This document shows positions 1-7,419 of a stretch of 64,000 nt of DNA, in pieces; positions within the stretch are counted from its first letter, which is position 1, and each line of letters begins with the position of its first letter. The stretch spans positions 126,312-190,311 of the forward strand of contig NZ_JACSQV010000009.1 of NCBI RefSeq assembly GCF_014836445.1. The letters are read 5' to 3'. Made by a program: the position numbers and the translations under genes. Source of the stretch: Cellulomonas avistercoris. Lineage in GTDB: Bacteria; Actinomycetota; Actinomycetes; Actinomycetales; Cellulomonadaceae. The notes beneath the pieces were generated by a model. The model was given only the letters and a program-made list of their open reading frames with translations, was not told the DNA's origin and searched no databases.

Positions 1-1
1 C

Positions 2-1003
2 TACCACCGCACGCCGGACAGCGCGGGCGGGCAGGCGCTCGCGGTGCTGCTCGAGGCGCTGACCCCCGCGGCGCTGCCCGACGGCGGTGAGCCCGTCTCG
101 GTCCACCCGGACACCGAGCACATCGGCCCGCGGGTGCCCGCGCTGCGCGACCTGCTGCTCGACCAGCGCACGCCGGGGTCGGTCGCCCGGGCCGTGCGAC
201 GGCTCGCCGCGGCGGCCGCGACCGTGCGGGACCAGCTCTCGACCGACACGTTCGGCCCGCTCGCGCGCATCGAGCGGACCCTGCGCGACGAGCGCGCGCG
301 GGTCCGCGTCCGTCAGCAGGCCGGCGACGTGCTCGACGTCGGGCCCGTGCCGCCGGGCTCGGTGACCGCGGGCCTGCGGCCCACGCTGGACCGCGTGCTG
401 GAGAGCCTGCTCGCGATCTCCGGCATCGCGGCCGAGGGCCTCACGCGTGACGTGGGCTGGCACCTGCTCGACGCGGGCCGTCGGCTCGAGCGCGCGCAGC
501 GCCTGGTGGCCGTGCTCCGGGCCGCGCTGGTCGAGCACCGGCCCGCCGACGTCGAGGAGCTGCTGCTGGAGTCCGTCCTGCTGGCCAGCGAGTCGGCGAT
601 CACCTACCGCCGTCGCCACCAGTCCCGCACCGACGTCGCACGCGTGCTCGACCTGCTGGTGCACGACCGCACCAACCCGCGCTCGCTCGCGTTCACGCTG
701 GACCGCCTGCACGCGGACCTGGAGTCGGTGCCCGCGCCGCGGTCCGCCGCGCAGCGCGACCACCTGCTGCAGGGCGTCGCCGAGCTCGTCGCCGAGCTCG
801 ACACGGTCGTCGTCGGCAACGAGGTGTCCGACGACGGGCGACGCGTGCGGCTCGCCGACGCGCTCGAGTCGATCCTGTGGCGGCTGCGTGAGGCGTCGGA
901 CGAGATCGAGCGCGTGCACTTCGTGCGGCCCACGCCGAGCCGGGCCCTGGACGACCTGTGGGGCTCGACCTACGGCGAGCCGAGCGAGGGGGGCGCGCTG
1001 TGA
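2..1003 (+). CDS. Alpha-E (DUF403) domain protein, 5' partial
   Basis: The reading frame is open from the first bases of the window, so the start lies upstream. What is visible (about 334 residues) is all-alpha, rich in Arg/Glu/Leu helices, and looks like the alpha-E domain. In actinobacteria this domain is often fused behind a circularly permuted ATP-grasp ligase domain, which would lie outside the window. It overlaps the next gene, a transglutaminase-like protein, by 4 bases; ATP-grasp/alpha-E/transglutaminase clusters are widespread and thought to make and process a peptide modification, but the product is not established. The internal GTG at 44 is an unlikely start because the same domain continues upstream of it. 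Confidence 0.85.
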   Translation, partial: YHRTPDSAGGQALAVLLEALTPAALPDGGEPVSVHPDTEHIGPRVPALRDLLLDQRTPGSVARAVRRLAAAAATVRDQLSTDTFGPLARIERTLRDERARVRVRQQAGDVLDVGPVPPGSVTAGLRPTLDRVLESLLAISGIAAEGLTRDVGWHLLDAGRRLERAQRLVAVLRAALVEHRPADVEELLLESVLLASESAITYRRRHQSRTDVARVLDLLVHDRTNPRSLAFTLDRLHADLESVPAPRSAAQRDHLLQGVAELVAELDTVVVGNEVSDDGRRVRLADALESILWRLREASDEIERVHFVRPTPSRALDDLWGSTYGEPSEGGAL

Positions 1004-1926
1004 GCGGCCGGGCCTACGACCTGGTGCACCGCACCACCTACGAGTACGCGCAGCCGGTCACCGACTCCTACGGCCGCACGACGCTGACCCCGCGGGACCT
1101 GCCCGACCAGCGCCTGCTGGCGACGTCCCTGACGATCGACCCGGAGCCCGCCGACACGGGCCGGCACGTCGACTGGTTCGGCAACACGACGACGTACTTC
1201 GGTGTCACGCGCCCGCACACGCGGCTCGTCGTGACGGCGCGCTCGACGCTCGAGGTCAGCCGTGCGGCCCCCGCGCGCGCGGACCTGCCGGACACGGGCT
1301 GGCGGGCCGTCGCGCGCGGCGTCACGGGGGCGGACCTCGGGGTCCTGCACACCGACGCCGCCGGTGTCGTCGCGCTGCGGGAGGCCGTGCTGCCCTCCGC
1401 GCACGTCACGTTCGTCGACGAGGTCCGCGACTGGGCCGCGCCGTCGTTCGCCGACGAGCGCCCGCTCGCCGACGTCGTCACCGACCTGCTGCACCGCATC
1501 CGCACCGAGCTGACGTACCGGTCGGGGTCCACCACGGTGTCCACGACGCAGGCGCAGCTGCTCGCGCAGGGCGCGGGCGTCTGCCAGGACTTCGCGCACC
1601 TCATGATCGCGGCGCTGCGCGTGCACGGCGTGCCCGCGCGCTACGCGTCGGGGTACATCGAGACCCGGCCGCGCCCCGGTCGCCCCAAGCTGCGCGGCGC
1701 CGACGCGTCGCACGCCTGGGTGTCGGTGTGGCTGCCCGGGCACGGGTGGCTCGAGGCGGACCCCACCAACGACCAGCTCGTCGACGACCGGTACGTCGTG
1801 CTCGGCTGGGGCCGGGACTACCACGACGTGCCGCCGCTGCGCGGGGTCATCTTCACGGAGGGCGGCGGTGCGACCCCGCGCGTCGAGGTCGACCTGGTGC
1901 CGGCGGGGTCCGAGCCGTTCGCCTGA
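1000..1926 (+). CDS. Transglutaminase-like cysteine protease family protein
   Basis: Product of 308 residues. The N-terminal half begins YDLVHRTTYEYAQPV, the typical beta-sandwich start of bacterial transglutaminase-like proteins. The catalytic core is visible in the second half: GVCQDFAHL (nucleophile Cys), ASHAWVSVW (His) and ADPTND (Asp). The GTG at 1000 is preferred over the in-frame ATG at 958 because it gives the standard 4-base GTGA overlap with the upstream alpha-E gene and the family-typical N-terminus. It is translationally coupled to that gene and probably acts on the same peptide-like substrate. There is no signal peptide, so it is cytoplasmic. The family call is firm; the substrate is unknown. 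Confidence 0.9.
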   Translation: MSGRAYDLVHRTTYEYAQPVTDSYGRTTLTPRDLPDQRLLATSLTIDPEPADTGRHVDWFGNTTTYFGVTRPHTRLVVTARSTLEVSRAAPARADLPDTGWRAVARGVTGADLGVLHTDAAGVVALREAVLPSAHVTFVDEVRDWAAPSFADERPLADVVTDLLHRIRTELTYRSGSTTVSTTQAQLLAQGAGVCQDFAHLMIAALRVHGVPARYASGYIETRPRPGRPKLRGADASHAWVSVWLPGHGWLEADPTNDQLVDDRYVVLGWGRDYHDVPPLRGVIFTEGGGATPRVEVDLVPAGSEPFA

Positions 1927-1942
1927 CGGGGGCGCAGAGGTC

Positions 1943-2872
1943 TCAGCGCGCCCGCGCCCGCGCGTCGATCTCCTCGTGCGGCACGACGAACCCGCCGGCG
2001 TCGACGACCGTCCCGCCGACCGTCCGCCACAGCGTCGCCACGACGCGCGCGATGCTCGGCGTGACGCGCTGACGTGCGATGACGTGCAGCTGGGAGGGGT
2101 GCGGCACGTCGAGCTCGAGCGGGTCCGGCGGGCGCCACGTCACCTGGTAGCCCCAGGGCCCGTGCTCGCGCCAGTCCAGCGTCGAGAGCACGACCGGCAC
2201 CTCGCGCGAGCGGGAGCAGCGGACCTCGACCTCGCCGTCGTACTCGTACCTGGCGACGAGCGTGAACCCCTCGGGTGCGCCGCCGGCGGGCGACGGGGGT
2301 GGCGCGAGCCGGCTGCCGGACAGCGCGGGACGCACGAGCGGGAGGGCGTCGACGGGGCTCAGCGGCACGGCCGACCAGAGCGTGAGGTCGACGGCCGCCG
2401 CAGGGTCGGGGACGATCGCGCGGTCCCGTGCGGCGGGCAGGATCCCGCCGCCGGTGCGCCGCGCGACGGCGGTCGCCCACCCGGTGACGAGGTCGGGCGC
2501 CAGCGTCGCCCCGGCGACGGGCGCGGCGGGCAGGCCGTAGAGGTCGCTGTCCTGCGGTGGCAGCGCGAGCGAGCGGGCGCCGGCCGCGTCGACGGGGTAC
2601 GGCCCCGCGACCTCCACGGCCCCGTCGAGGCTGAGCACGCCCGCCGGGTCCGGGGGAGCGACGGCGATGCCGCGGAACCGGGCACCGGTCATGGGCCGCG
2701 CGGCCGCCGCCTGCGCAGCCGTCGCCGGCTCGCGCGACCAGTCGGCCGCAGGGAACCAGGCGCGTGCCAGCGGGAGCAGGGGGGTACCGCGCGGAACGGC
2801 GAGCACGTGGCTGCCGTCGAGGACGGCGGGGGCCGCCGACGGTCCGGTCATGGCGGGAACGTACACAGTCAT
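1943..2872 (-). CDS. Hypothetical protein
   Basis: About 309 residues from the ATG at 2872, or 302 from the in-frame ATG at 2851, whose N-terminus (MTGPSAAPAVLDG) looks equally plausible. I do not recognise a family. The protein is Pro/Ala/Gly/Val rich, lacks signal peptide or membrane segments, and its C-terminal third has beta-strand-like stretches such as TLVARYEYDGEVEVRC. It lies convergent with the transglutaminase gene, only 16 bases away. An inverted repeat CGGTTG-N7-CAACCG at 2878-2896 sits just upstream of the start and may be an operator. A frame on the same strand runs on upstream to 3400, but that part overlaps the DinB-like gene in another frame and is not protein-like. Confidence 0.65.
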   Translation of the reverse strand: MTVYVPAMTGPSAAPAVLDGSHVLAVPRGTPLLPLARAWFPAADWSREPATAAQAAAARPMTGARFRGIAVAPPDPAGVLSLDGAVEVAGPYPVDAAGARSLALPPQDSDLYGLPAAPVAGATLAPDLVTGWATAVARRTGGGILPAARDRAIVPDPAAAVDLTLWSAVPLSPVDALPLVRPALSGSRLAPPPSPAGGAPEGFTLVARYEYDGEVEVRCSRSREVPVVLSTLDWREHGPWGYQVTWRPPDPLELDVPHPSQLHVIARQRVTPSIARVVATLWRTVGGTVVDAGGFVVPHEEIDARARAR

Positions 2873-2981
2873 TGCTGCGGTTGTGTTTCGCAACCGGACA
2901 TCGCGGCGGCCCGGCGCGGCGCGTCGCCCCCGGCGCGCCGGGGAGCGTCCGCGGGCTGGACGTGGCGGCGCCGGCGGGAGG

Positions 2982-3545
2982 TCAGGCGCGCACGTCGTGC
3001 AGGTGGTGGACGACGTCGTGCAGGAAGTACTGCCCGAGCGTGCGGACCGTGAACAGCGAGCCGTTGCTGCGCCGTCCCGTGCGCTCCCACGCGTCCGGGG
3101 CGACGGCGTCGAAGCGGTCGGCCGTGAGGTCGGCCGCGCGGACGAGCTCGTCGGCGACGACAGCGGGGTCCTGCAGGTCGTACCGCTCCGCGACGGCCGT
3201 GGCGTCCTGGTCCCAGTTGGCGAACAGGGGGTCGTCCTGCTCGACCATGAGCCGGACGCGCTCGTCGAACACGCGCATGACGTCGCGCACGTGGGCGCCG
3301 TACTCCAGCGGCGACCACACGTGGGGCTCGGGGCGCTCGCGCGCGTCGGCGCGGTGCAGCACCGCGACCCACCGCGGGACGAGGTCGCGCACCGTGCCAC
3401 CGATGCCGTGGGGGTCGACGTCCGACGCGGCGAAACCGCACTGCGGGCAGCGGGCCTCGACGACCCAGGTCCAGTCCTTGCCGTCCGGCTCGATCACGGG
3501 CGGGCGTGCGGCGGCGGTGGGCTCGGGCTGCTCGTCGGTGTCCAC
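2982..3545 (-). CDS. DinB / mycothiol-dependent maleylpyruvate isomerase-like family protein
   Basis: 187 residues. The sequence has the DinB four-helix layout with a conserved C-terminal HDVVHHLHDV metal-binding histidine stretch and an N-terminal WVVEARCPQCGFAAS segment that is common in actinobacterial members. DinB-fold proteins are often metal- and thiol-dependent transferases; the actual reaction of this clade is mostly unknown. It follows a 367-base gene-free stretch and is transcribed in the same direction as the hypothetical gene after it, 109 bases away. The start ATG at 3545 gives the expected full-length domain. Confidence 0.8.
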   Translation of the reverse strand: MDTDEQPEPTAAARPPVIEPDGKDWTWVVEARCPQCGFAASDVDPHGIGGTVRDLVPRWVAVLHRADARERPEPHVWSPLEYGAHVRDVMRVFDERVRLMVEQDDPLFANWDQDATAVAERYDLQDPAVVADELVRAADLTADRFDAVAPDAWERTGRRSNGSLFTVRTLGQYFLHDVVHHLHDVRA

Positions 3546-3912
3546 GGCGCCACGCTAGCGGCCACGTCCGGGCCCGGGAACCGGGCCGCGTGGGTGCCGT
3601 GCACAGGTGATGGCCGGGCGACGCGCCCCCTCCCGCGCGCCGCCCGACCGGGCACCAGGGCGACGGACTCCCACGAGAGGCGTCGCCGTCGATGCCACCG
3701 GCACTCACGGTAGTGCGCGGACCGTTGCACGACCGTTGCACGACGGGATCCGTCACGGCCGGGTCCTCCGAAGGGTCGCGCGGTGCCCCCGCGCCGGTCA
3801 GCGCCGCTTCCCGGGCGCGCGCGCCGACGTCCGCGCCAACCGCTTCGACGACGCCGCGAGCGGCCCGCCACGCCCGGGGCGCGACGAAATCCGTCGCCGC
3901 GGCGTGCGGGGG
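3546..3912. other. Gene-free stretch with a tandem 11-bp repeat
   Basis: No convincing reading frame was found on either strand; the long frames here are GC-driven shadows. It holds two exact adjacent copies of GACCGTTGCAC (3720-3730 and 3731-3741) and a GC-rich inverted repeat near 3566-3590. It is the upstream region of the DinB-like gene and the downstream region of the GAF regulator gene, both on the minus strand. Confidence 0.6.
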
Positions 3913-5235
3913 TCAGCGCAGCGCGCGGTCGAGCTGCGCGAGCCGGGTGTGGGCGCGCAGGTGGGCGGCCGACCCGATGGGGGCGACGCGCGCGAGGGTC
4001 TGCCACGCCTGCCAGTCGTCGGCCCCCTGCTCGCTCGCCGTCCAGCGCGCGACGAGGTCGGGGTCGCCGGACGCGAGCGCCGCGGCCCGCACCTCGTCCT
4101 GCACCGTCTCGCGCAGGCGGGCGACGCCGGGTGCGGCGGAGCGCGGCAGCACCGAGCCGGCGTAGGCGCTCAGCGCACCCGCGACGTCCCCGACCGCGAG
4201 CGACCCGCGCACGACGTCGACGTCGGTCTCCAGCGGGGCGGTCAGCCGGTACGGGCGGGACTCGGACAGCAGCGGGCCGACCAGCCGGCGCAGGCGGGAG
4301 ATCTCCGCGCGCACGGTGACCTCCGACAGCTCGGACTCGGACAGCAGCACCGCGAGCTCGTCGCCGCGCAGTCCGGCCGGGTGCTCGGCGAGCAGCAGCA
4401 GGATCTCGGCGTGGCGGCACGTCAGGCGCCGCCGGCCCGTCGGCAGGTGGAGCGTGCCGCCGTGCGCGCCGAGCACCGCGAGCCGCGCGCCGGGTGCGGT
4501 GGCGGAGGTGGACGTGAGGGTCGCCTCGATCGCGGCGACGGTGGCGCGGACCAGGGCGAGTGCCATCCAGGACGCGGCGTCGTCACGGCCCGTGACGTCG
4601 AGGACGCCGAGCATGCGCCCCTGCGGGTCGTGGACGGGGACGGCGGCGCAGTTCCACGGGTGCACGACCCGGGCCCAGTGCTCGGCGCCCATCACCTGGA
4701 GCGGGCGGCGCGTGGCGAGGGCCGTGCCGAGCGCGTTGGTGCCCACGGCGTCCTCGCGCCACGCGGCGCCCTCGACGAAGCCGACGTCGTCGAGAGGGCG
4801 TCGCAGGTCGTGGTCGCCGTCGACCCACAGCAGCCGGCCGGCCTCGTCGCTGAGCGCCGCGACCCAGCCCGCCTGGGGCTCGACGAGCAGGCGCCGCACG
4901 ATCGGCACGGCGCCGGACAGCGGGTGCGAGCTGCGCAGCTCCGCCAGGTCGGAGCCGCCGATGTCGACCGGAGGAGTGGGCAGCTCGGGGTCCACGCCGA
5001 CGCGCCGGCTGCGGCGCCAGGAGTCGGCCACGATCGGCCGGACCTGGCGGTCGGGGTCGCCCCCGGACGTGACGAAGCGCTCGTGGGCCGCGCGCACGAG
5101 CGCCGTGGGCCGGTCGCTCGGCTCCGTCGCGTGCCAGTCACCGGGGCGCGCGGCGGGGATGGGCGCGGGCACGGTGCCGACGCGCGCGGGGCCCTGGAGG
5201 CCCCCCGCGTGCGCGGGGTGGGCGTGTCGGCTCAT
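3913..5235 (-). CDS. GAF domain transcriptional regulator with C-terminal winged helix
   Basis: About 440 residues from ATG 5235. The N-terminal half resembles AcoR-type activators: a SWRRS element in the first quarter, then a GAF-like sensory domain containing WREDAVGTNALGTALATRRP, the signature of this group. There is no AAA+ sigma-54 domain; instead the C-terminus (LTCRHAEILLLL ... EVTVRAEISRLRRLVG) is a winged-helix DNA-binding region, as in many actinobacterial regulators of alcohol and aldehyde metabolism genes. It is divergent from a TetR gene across a palindrome-rich intergenic region. An in-frame ATG at 5283 would add 16 residues of low-complexity sequence. Target genes are not evident from the neighbourhood. 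Confidence 0.82.
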   Translation of the reverse strand: MSRHAHPAHAGGLQGPARVGTVPAPIPAARPGDWHATEPSDRPTALVRAAHERFVTSGGDPDRQVRPIVADSWRRSRRVGVDPELPTPPVDIGGSDLAELRSSHPLSGAVPIVRRLLVEPQAGWVAALSDEAGRLLWVDGDHDLRRPLDDVGFVEGAAWREDAVGTNALGTALATRRPLQVMGAEHWARVVHPWNCAAVPVHDPQGRMLGVLDVTGRDDAASWMALALVRATVAAIEATLTSTSATAPGARLAVLGAHGGTLHLPTGRRRLTCRHAEILLLLAEHPAGLRGDELAVLLSESELSEVTVRAEISRLRRLVGPLLSESRPYRLTAPLETDVDVVRGSLAVGDVAGALSAYAGSVLPRSAAPGVARLRETVQDEVRAAALASGDPDLVARWTASEQGADDWQAWQTLARVAPIGSAAHLRAHTRLAQLDRALR

Positions 5236-5313
5236 GCGTTCGGTGCTTCCGTCTGAGGGCGTGCAAGGTGACGTTGAAGGCATTGTAGGCGAAAGCGACG
5301 AACCGCCGTGATG

Positions 5314-5324
5314 AATGTCACATT
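5314..5324. promoter_or_regulatory. Small palindrome AATGT-C-ACATT
   Basis: A perfect 5-1-5 palindrome lies in the divergent promoter region between the GAF regulator and the TetR regulator. It is a candidate operator for either protein; this is inference from symmetry and position only. Confidence 0.35.
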
Positions 5325-5358
5325 TCTCATGACGGGGTCATGGGGGGCCGCGAGTTTC

Positions 5359-5383
5359 CTGACATTGCGTGCGATGATGTCAG
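5359..5383. promoter_or_regulatory. Inverted repeat, likely TetR autoregulatory operator
   Basis: CTGACAT and ATGTCAG form perfect 7-base arms around an 11-base spacer and end one base before the TetR ATG at 5385. The size and position fit autorepression by a TetR dimer and could also affect the divergent GAF regulator gene. The short distance leaves no normal ribosome-binding site, so the message may be leaderless or the start may be weakly translated. Confidence 0.55.
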
Positions 5384-5384
5384 C

Positions 5385-5990
5385 ATGCCGAAGATCATCG
5401 GGGCGTCGCTGCACGAGCACCGCGAGCAGACACGTCGTCGTCTGTTCGACGCCCTGTCCACGCTGATGAACGAGCGGGGCTTCGACGTCATCACGCTCGC
5501 GGACATCGCCGCCGCCGCGGGCGTCGGGCGCACCGCCGTCTACAACCACTTCCCGGACAAGGAGTCGCTGCTCCTCGGGTTCATCACCCACGAGACCGAG
5601 CAGTACGCCGCCGGGCTGCAGGCCTCGCTCGACGACATCGACGACCCGGTCGAGCAGCTGCGCGCCTACGTCCGCGCCCAGGCCTCGCTGACGCGGGTCT
5701 ACCACGTCGCCCCCGGCCCGGAGCTGCGGTCGGTGCTCTCGCGCGGCGCCCAGCAGCGCGTCCGCGAGCACGTCGGCGTGGTCGAGCAGATCCTGCGCCG
5801 CATCCTCGACGCCGGCATCGCCTCGGGTGCGTTCCCGGACCAGGACCTCGCCACGACCGTCCCGCTGGTCAACGCCTGCCTCACGGGGCGCGGCCTGCCC
5901 GAGGGCGGGGAGGAGCGCGAGCACGCGATCGCGCAGACCGAGGCGTTCGTGCTGCGCGCCGTCGGCGCACGCGTGCCGGTGGCGGCCTGA
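5385..5990 (+). CDS. TetR family transcriptional regulator
   Basis: 201 residues. The N-terminal helix-turn-helix is clear (ITLADIAAAAGVGRTAVYNH, followed by FPDKESLL), after which comes a helical ligand-binding domain that I cannot assign to a ligand. ATG 5385 is chosen over 5340 because it gives the usual 20-25 residues before the HTH and lies directly after a 25-bp inverted repeat that is probably its own operator. It is divergent from the GAF regulator; the downstream gene is a methyltransferase about 210 bases away and may not be a target. Confidence 0.88.
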   Translation: MPKIIGASLHEHREQTRRRLFDALSTLMNERGFDVITLADIAAAAGVGRTAVYNHFPDKESLLLGFITHETEQYAAGLQASLDDIDDPVEQLRAYVRAQASLTRVYHVAPGPELRSVLSRGAQQRVREHVGVVEQILRRILDAGIASGAFPDQDLATTVPLVNACLTGRGLPEGGEEREHAIAQTEAFVLRAVGARVPVAA

Positions 5991-6202
5991 CCACGCGGCG
6001 CGGCGGGCGCCCCGGTCCCACCCGCGGTGGTGACCGGCCCGCCGCCGCGAGCCGCGCGTGGCGCGACCGGCAGACCGACCGCCGCACCTCCGGACCCCGC
6101 ACCGCCGGCCGCCCGGCAGCGCCCCGGCCGCCCGCCTCGACGCCGGTCGAGCTGACGTACCTGCCCGGGCTGCGCGACGTCCTCGCCGACGAGGTCGCCG
6201 AC

Positions 6203-7252
6203 GTGCTGCCCGGCGTCCGGGGCGTGCGCGACGTCCCCGGCCGCGACGACGCCCTCGCGCTGACGCTGCCGGGCCCGCTCGCCGCCGTCACCGGGCTGCG
6301 GACGGCCGTGGCCGCGTGGGTCGTGGTGCACCTCGACGTCCCGCGGCCCAAGTCGTTCACCAGCCCCGAGCACATGGGCCGGATCGTCGACGCGGTGTAC
6401 GCGTCGCTGCGCGTCGCGGGCTCCTCGACGTTCCGTTTCGAGGCCGCCGGTGCCGACTCCGCGGTGTTCACCCGGCTCGCGGGCATGCTGCACGAGGCGA
6501 CGGGCCTGCAGCACGACCCGGACGAGGGCGACCTGGTCGTCCGCGTGCGGCGCGGTGCGCGGCCCGCCGCCGGACGAGCGGGAACGGCGGGACGCCCGGG
6601 CGGGCGCACGGCCGAGGTCGACCCCGGCTGGGACGTGCTCGTGCGCGTCGGCCCGCGGCCCCTGTCCGCGCGCACGTGGCGCGTCGCCGACTTCCCCGGT
6701 GCGGCCAACGCGACGATCGCCGCGGCCGTCGCACGCCTGGCGGGCGTGCGCGCCGAGGACCGGGTGCTCAACCTCATGGCCGGGTCCGGCACGCTGCTCG
6801 TCGAGCGGCTGCTCGCGGGGCCGGCCGCCGGGGCCGTGGGCGTCGACCTGGACGCCACCGCGCTCGACGCCGCCCGCGCCAACCTCGAGGCCGCCCGGCT
6901 GCTCGCGCGCCCGCCCCGACCGGTCCTGCTGCGCGCCGACGCCACCGACGCGGACGCGCTGGCCGCGGCCGTCCTCGGCCCGCTGGGCGGACCCGCCGAC
7001 GTGGTGCTCGCCGACCCGCCGTGGGGCACGCTGCACGGCTCGCACGCCGACGCGCCGCGGCTGCACGCCGGCCTGCTGCGCGCGGCGCACGCCGTGAGCG
7101 CACCGGGAGCCCGGCTCGTCGTGCTGACGCACGAGGTCAAGGTCATGGAGCGCGTCGTGCGTGACGCGTCGGACCTGTGGCTGCCGCGGTCCGCGACGCG
7201 GGTGTTCGCCAAGGGGCACCACCCGCGCATCCACGTGCTCGACCGGCGCTGA
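6203..7252 (+). CDS. Class I SAM-dependent methyltransferase, THUMP/RlmKL-Trm14-like; start uncertain
   Basis: 349 residues from GTG 6203. The C-terminal half is a Rossmann methyltransferase: VLNLMAGSGTLLVE (SAM-binding loop), VGVDLDATALDAARANL, and the ADPPWG catalytic motif of N-methylating enzymes. The N-terminal half resembles the THUMP-like part of tRNA/rRNA guanine N2-methyltransferases, so an RNA substrate is likely. The same frame is open and homologous-looking upstream of 6203 (it reads VELTYLPGLRDVLADEVADV), but it contains no ATG, GTG or TTG back to the end of the TetR gene. Either a CTG start is used, the N-terminus is truncated, or a frameshift near 6140 separates it from the GTG codons at 6027/6030. 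Confidence 0.8.
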   Translation: MLPGVRGVRDVPGRDDALALTLPGPLAAVTGLRTAVAAWVVVHLDVPRPKSFTSPEHMGRIVDAVYASLRVAGSSTFRFEAAGADSAVFTRLAGMLHEATGLQHDPDEGDLVVRVRRGARPAAGRAGTAGRPGGRTAEVDPGWDVLVRVGPRPLSARTWRVADFPGAANATIAAAVARLAGVRAEDRVLNLMAGSGTLLVERLLAGPAAGAVGVDLDATALDAARANLEAARLLARPPRPVLLRADATDADALAAAVLGPLGGPADVVLADPPWGTLHGSHADAPRLHAGLLRAAHAVSAPGARLVVLTHEVKVMERVVRDASDLWLPRSATRVFAKGHHPRIHVLDRR

Positions 7253-7271
7253 GCCCGGGACCCAGGTCCTG

Positions 7272-7284
7272 CTGAAACGGTTAG
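7272..7284. promoter_or_regulatory. Degenerate GAAACG operator-like motif upstream of LPMO 1
   Basis: The sequence CTGAAACGGTTAG shares the left half GAAACG with the perfect GAAACGTTTC palindrome upstream of the second LPMO gene at 12252-12261. LacI-family repressors of sugar utilisation commonly bind palindromes of this kind. Placement 136 bases before the ATG is compatible with transcriptional control; the assignment is inference. Confidence 0.35.
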
Positions 7285-7348
7285 CACCCTCGCGTCGGGG
7301 CAGTGCAGGCCGCACGGTGGTCGAGCCCTCGCGCTCACCGTCGCCGGT

Positions 7349-7368
7349 CGGTCGCATCGATGCGACCG
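7349..7368. promoter_or_regulatory. Perfect 20-bp palindrome upstream of LPMO 1
   Basis: CGGTCGCATCGATGCGACCG is perfectly self-complementary, centred on ATCGAT, and ends 51 bases before the LPMO start codon. A 12-bp palindrome CGTCCGCGGACG follows at 7374-7385. The first could be an operator or a hairpin in the 5' leader. It is not repeated at the second LPMO gene. Confidence 0.4.
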
Positions 7369-7419
7369 GCGGGCGTCCGCGGACGGTAGCCGTTCGTCAC
7401 CGACCCCCAGGAGACATGC

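Noticed and set aside
1943..3400. Single 485-codon frame joining the hypothetical protein with sequence over the DinB-like gene
   Set aside because: The part upstream of 2872 overlaps the convincing DinB-like frame and has shadow composition.
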